DNA from: Owenweeksia sp.
GTDB lineage: Bacteria; Bacteroidota; Bacteroidia; Flavobacteriales; Schleiferiaceae
Length of the DNA: 64,000 nucleotides
Assembly (NCBI GenBank): GCA_028277105.1
Contig: JANQHO010000054.1
Span: forward strand, 32,183-96,182
Reading direction: 5' to 3'
Part shown: piece after piece, positions 60,331 to 64,000 of the stretch
Layout of the letters: every line of letters begins with the position of its first letter
How positions within the stretch are numbered: the stretch's first letter is position 1
Notes under the pieces: generated by a model
Seen by the model: the letters and a program-made list of their open reading frames with translations, nothing else
What the model was told of the DNA's origin: nothing
Database searches by the model: none
Position numbers and translations under genes: made by a program

Positions 60331-60357
60331 AAAGCCCTGCATTATGTAATGCAGGGC
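60331..60357 (-). terminator. Bidirectional hairpin terminator between rsmE and the T9SS protein
   Basis: GCCCTGCATTA (60334-60344) pairs exactly with TAATGCAGGGC (60347-60357). The minus strand has a TTTTTT run after the stem, so the terminator is good for the large minus-strand gene whose stop is 17 bp away. The + strand has no T-run, so rsmE termination there is weaker. Confidence 0.8.
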
Positions 60358-60373
60358 CTTGGCATGCATGATT

Positions 60374-63300
60374 TTAATCTTTAATGATCTTATGGTAATT
60401 TACCTTTTGATCGCTGGTCTCTACCTGGAATAAATATACTCCTGGTGGCCAGCTTTCAACTTCTATCTCCAGTTTTTTCTCGGTATTGTCCAGTAAACTG
60501 GATGAAAACTCACCGATCTTTTTACCCTGAAGACTGTATATTACGACACTGTTAATAGTTTCGGCTTTATCCCAGCTTAATACCACCCTGTCTCGGGCGG
60601 GGTTCGGATAAATATTGACAGAATTTGCCGTTAGCTTTTCTTCAAGCCCAATTTGATTCAGCTTGAAACACAATTCGTTAAAATCGCCACAGGAATTTTC
60701 TACTCTTAAACAAACCCTGTAAAACAGCCCTGGAACGGTATACGTATGAACCGGTAATGCCCCGGTGGTAAGGGTAGTACCATCACCAAAATTCCACTTA
60801 TAAACGGAAGCATTTTGGGAAGCGCTACCATTAAACTGAACCTCCATACCATTTGAAGTAGTTTGGATGACGCTGTAGGTCCAACTGGCTACCGGGGGCT
60901 GGCATAAATTCACTATTTTGGAAATCGTAGCTGAGTCCCCACAATCATTTACTGCTATTAAAGTGATGACCTTATTGCCTCCGCTACTAAAAATCCTGCT
61001 CGCTGAAATACCAGAAGCAGCAACTCCGTCCAAATCCCAAGAATATGAGGTAGCACCCAGGGTTATATCAGCCATCACATCTACCGTATCCCCATTCTGG
61101 GTAATAGTAAAGTCTGCAAAAACACTATCGCAAACAGTAATACTTTGGGTTATACTGTCTATCTCTCCACAATCATTAAACGCATAGAGGGTAACATCAT
61201 AGGTTCCCGCTATAGCATAATTATGGTTTACTATAGGGGTTATTCCCGGGCTCGTATTTCCATCGCCAAAATTCCAGTGTAAACTATCGGGATTTAATGA
61301 GGAGGAACCATCAAAGCTCACTGCCAATAAGTTTTGGTTGTAGTTAAAACCTGCCGAAAGCACATCGCACACAGTAATGACTTGTACAATAGTATCGTTT
61401 AAGCCGCAAACATTTTGTCCCCAAAGGGTTACTGTGTAGGTTCCCGCTGCTGCATAATTGTGATTAACCACAGGGGCTATTCCCGAACTCGTATTTCCAT
61501 CGCCAAAATCCCAGTGTAAACTATCGGCATTAACAGAAGACGAACCATCAAAAGTTACGGAAAGTGAGCTTGCTGCAGCATTAAAACCTACAGTAGTTAC
61601 CGGGCAGGGTAAAGTGGAAAAGTTATTGGTTATCCAGCCACTCTGACTAGCTCCACAATTCTGGCTTAAATAAACCTGGTATGAGGTTCCCGGAAGCAAG
61701 CCGGTATAACTGTATGGAGAAGAAACACCGCTGATTACAGTACCGGATCCTTGCGGAAAGCCTCCAAAAGTAATTTCTATGTCAAAATTACTGCCGGGTT
61801 GATCCCAGGTAACATCGGCAGAGGTAAGTGTAATATTATTGAAAGCAAGATTGCTGGGATCAGCACAGGGAGTGGGATTGTTATCGTCTATCTTTACATC
61901 ATCTATAGCCATATCTCCAAAAAAACCTGTTTGTGTACCTGAAAACTTAACCCTGATAGTTTTACCGGAGTAAACGGATAAATCCACCGTATCAGAAATC
62001 CAGGGATCAGTTTCAACAGCTTGCTGCATACCTGTGATAATTAGTTCAGGGGGATTATAGCCCGTACCGCTATCAATACTCACTTGCAAATCGGTAATTC
62101 CTCCACCAAACATGTGATAAAAGAAGGTCAACTCAGGGTTGGACATAGTTGTAGGGATAAACACAAAAGGTGTCTCCAGTTCTGCTGTTCCATTTACCTG
62201 GCTAGCTTCAACGTATACATATTTTCCACTTCCACTGTTATCCTGAGAAGGGCCGGTATTGAAGGTGCCCGTAGTACCGGCACCAGTACCCCATTTATTA
62301 CCTCCGGTGGCTGGGTTCCTGCTCCAGCAGGTGCTAATGGCATCATTATCATTGACCAATCCTGTTCCTTCTTGCCAAACAGCACCGTCAAAACTCTCAA
62401 ACCATGGAGCAGTTACTGTATCACATAAGGTAGTTCCCGACTCCGGCCCTATCCAAAAGCTTACATTCCCTGCCCCACAACTATCCCTTACATATATTTC
62501 ATAGGAGGTAGAAGGTTGTAAACCTGATATGGTAAATGGATTGGTACTGGTTGCCACTATTGTAAAGGGAGCAGCAGAGCCTGATATCCTGTATCTCACC
62601 AGCCAGTCGGTAGCACCCCCGGAGGTCCAGTCAATGTCTATACTCGTGGTAGTGGCATTACTCGTGTTCAGTTGTGTGGGTTGTGGACAATTAGGGGCTT
62701 CCCCTATCCAAAAATCATCTATAGCAATATCAGAGGCAAAACCTGTCGTTTTATCAGCAATAAACCTCACTTTAATGGTATCTCCTGCATAAGAAGCCAA
62801 ATTCACAATTTGTTCTTGCCAGGGGTCATTATTAGCTGATTGCTGGGCTCCGGTTAAGGTGAGCTCATTGGCCCAACTGCTGCCATTCCATACCTCCACA
62901 TTCAAACTGGTAATATTATTGCCAAACATATGTGTCCAAAAACGCAATTGGGGCACTGTAAGGCTACTTACATCTATATTAGGACTGGTAAAAATTGGAG
63001 ATGGAATAGTAGCGGTTCCGGCTGATTCGGCATAAATATATTTACCTGAACCAGTGGTATGATCTGCATCGGGGCCTGTGCCAACTGAAAATGTCGTTCC
63101 CTGGCCTACCTTCCAATAATAGTTATTGGTTGTACTTCTGGTCCAGCATTGGTCAATTTGTCCGGGATTAAAGGTAGGAGGTTCATATACAAAAGTACTA
63201 CCGTCAAAATTCTCTGTAAAGGGTGCCGTAAATGTAGCACAGTCTGTTGTATCTGTTATTGGAGAAGACCAATCACTGACATCCCCTACTCCACAACTAT

Positions 63301-64000
63301 CCCGTACGTAGAATTGATAGCCTATTGAAGGAGTAAGGCCTGTTATGGTAAAGGGATTCGTGGAAACATTGACAAGTGTCCCATTCCCCTGGGCGAAGCC
63401 AGGAGCACCATATTCAATCTGCCAGTCAGTAGCCCCTCCGGTAGTCCAACTCAAAGTCACAGAGGTGGGTCCAGTACCCGTTACTGTTAGCCCCTGAGGT
63501 TTAGGACAGGAAGGAGCTTCACTAATGTCAATATCATCGATAGCTACATCCGCTTGGGTGCCTAAAGTAGGCTTACCTGCCCTGAACCGCAACTTAATGG
63601 TATCATTAGCGTAAGCGGAAAGATCGATAATCCTCTCCAACCAGGGATCATTTCCGGCTGTTTGCTGCTGCCCCGTGATAGTGGTCAGATTAGTGTAGCC
63701 CGAACCATTATCTATCTCTACTTCCAGTTCACCAATAGAAATCCCAAACATATGATACCAGAAAGTCAACTGAGGAACATTGAGTGGTGAGAGGTCAATA
63801 AGAGGAGTTTCCAGGAAAGCATCTAAAGGTGGAGTTGGTAAGGGAGCGCCAAAACCTGATTCCGCATACATATATTGGCCAGAGCCGGTAGTATGGTCAT
63901 TATCCGGCCCGGTATTAAAAGTCGGAAAGGCCGGTGGGCCAGGAGTCCAAAAATAATTAGTGAGAGGGGTGCGTTCCCAGCAATTATTGATGGTTCCCAC
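60374..64000 (-). CDS. Large secreted T9SS-sorted protein, MAM-like/FN3/PKD modules, 5' end outside window
   Basis: A 1208-residue C-terminal part; the ORF is open at base 64000, so the N-terminus and signal peptide are missing. At least three units of a MAM-like domain (CWTRS, GSGKYIYAES, LRFWTHMFG, IAIDDFWIGE) plus FN3 (SWTTGGATDWQIEYG, YEIYVRDSCGAGN) are followed by an FN3 and about four PKD-type domains (HWNFGDGNTS). The last about 80 residues are a type A T9SS sorting domain (IYPNPARDRVVLSW, GVYLFQVETSDQKVNYHKIIKD). It is exported by the T9SS and probably attached to the cell surface; the role is adhesion or matrix, by analogy. Confidence 0.9.
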   Translation of the reverse strand: MGTINNCWERTPLTNYFWTPGPPAFPTFNTGPDNDHTTGSGQYMYAESGFGAPLPTPPLDAFLETPLIDLSPLNVPQLTFWYHMFGISIGELEVEIDNGSGYTNLTTITGQQQTAGNDPWLERIIDLSAYANDTIKLRFRAGKPTLGTQADVAIDDIDISEAPSCPKPQGLTVTGTGPTSVTLSWTTGGATDWQIEYGAPGFAQGNGTLVNVSTNPFTITGLTPSIGYQFYVRDSCGVGDVSDWSSPITDTTDCATFTAPFTENFDGSTFVYEPPTFNPGQIDQCWTRSTTNNYYWKVGQGTTFSVGTGPDADHTTGSGKYIYAESAGTATIPSPIFTSPNIDVSSLTVPQLRFWTHMFGNNITSLNVEVWNGSSWANELTLTGAQQSANNDPWQEQIVNLASYAGDTIKVRFIADKTTGFASDIAIDDFWIGEAPNCPQPTQLNTSNATTTSIDIDWTSGGATDWLVRYRISGSAAPFTIVATSTNPFTISGLQPSTSYEIYVRDSCGAGNVSFWIGPESGTTLCDTVTAPWFESFDGAVWQEGTGLVNDNDAISTCWSRNPATGGNKWGTGAGTTGTFNTGPSQDNSGSGKYVYVEASQVNGTAELETPFVFIPTTMSNPELTFFYHMFGGGITDLQVSIDSGTGYNPPELIITGMQQAVETDPWISDTVDLSVYSGKTIRVKFSGTQTGFFGDMAIDDVKIDDNNPTPCADPSNLAFNNITLTSADVTWDQPGSNFDIEITFGGFPQGSGTVISGVSSPYSYTGLLPGTSYQVYLSQNCGASQSGWITNNFSTLPCPVTTVGFNAAASSLSVTFDGSSSVNADSLHWDFGDGNTSSGIAPVVNHNYAAAGTYTVTLWGQNVCGLNDTIVQVITVCDVLSAGFNYNQNLLAVSFDGSSSLNPDSLHWNFGDGNTSPGITPIVNHNYAIAGTYDVTLYAFNDCGEIDSITQSITVCDSVFADFTITQNGDTVDVMADITLGATSYSWDLDGVAASGISASRIFSSGGNKVITLIAVNDCGDSATISKIVNLCQPPVASWTYSVIQTTSNGMEVQFNGSASQNASVYKWNFGDGTTLTTGALPVHTYTVPGLFYRVCLRVENSCGDFNELCFKLNQIGLEEKLTANSVNIYPNPARDRVVLSWDKAETINSVVIYSLQGKKIGEFSSSLLDNTEKKLEIEVESWPPGVYLFQVETSDQKVNYHKIIKD

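Overview
The window is chromosomal DNA of a Bacteroidota bacterium, most like Cytophagales or the marine Flavobacteriales. The evidence is a C-terminal type IX secretion (T9SS) sorting domain on the large surface protein at the right edge, a FecI-type sigma / FecR / STN-TonB receptor operon with two DUF4249 lipoproteins, a HAEPLYID-family protein, TAnnTTTG-type -7 boxes just ahead of many starts, few Shine-Dalgarno sites, and frequent TTG and GTG starts. I saw no tRNA, rRNA, CRISPR array or transposase. All functional calls come from reading translations and motifs; no database search was run.

Region 1 (1-9.4 kb) is accessory DNA. It holds thirteen mostly small, mutually unrelated genes, nearly all on the + strand: HAEPLYID pair, WYL regulator fused to a GyrI/Cass2-like domain, SRPBCC/HxlR pair, RDD protein with YwqK-like repeats, DinB, DUF4259-like, HEAT-like and orphans. 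Seven related intergenic elements of about 50-210 bp separate many of them. Each has a GC-rich hairpin half (CCGCTACCGCGCGATT type) followed by an AT-rich half ending near TTTATACAGACGTTAG, 10-25 bp before the next start. This looks like a gene-cassette array, but no integrase is visible and canonical attC pairing is not convincing.

Region 2 (9.5-21.3 kb) carries small regulator/enzyme units: an AraC regulator with an SDR and shared repeat operators, an ABM-like/ArsR/SRPBCC operon, a Crp-like regulator with DUF2834, lipoproteins, membrane proteins, a second SDR with no canonical start codon, a pirin with two possible starts, methyltransferases and a GPP34 (GOLPH3-like) protein.

Region 3 (21.4-36.1 kb) is mostly housekeeping: a BtuB-like receptor, NamZ (DUF1343), a LolC/E-type permease, cystathionine beta-synthase, a BtuF-like metal receptor, PyrD, SmpB, FolD, Ffh, a RHH/MazF toxin-antitoxin pair with a clear operator, ArgS and arginase.

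Region 4 (36.1-44.8 kb) is one surface-signalling and uptake operon: ECF sigma, lipoprotein, FecR, STN-containing TonB receptor, DUF4249, a second TonB receptor and a second DUF4249. The receptor/DUF4249 pair has been duplicated in tandem.

Region 5 (44.9-60.3 kb) is core envelope and translation: FtsK, LolA, LptF/G, two glycosyltransferases, RibBA with a degenerate cyclohydrolase half, a divergent TamB, then TsaD, a RimB-like protease, RimK and RsmE in a tightly overlapping operon. The window ends inside a >1200-residue T9SS-secreted protein built of MAM-like, FN3 and PKD modules.
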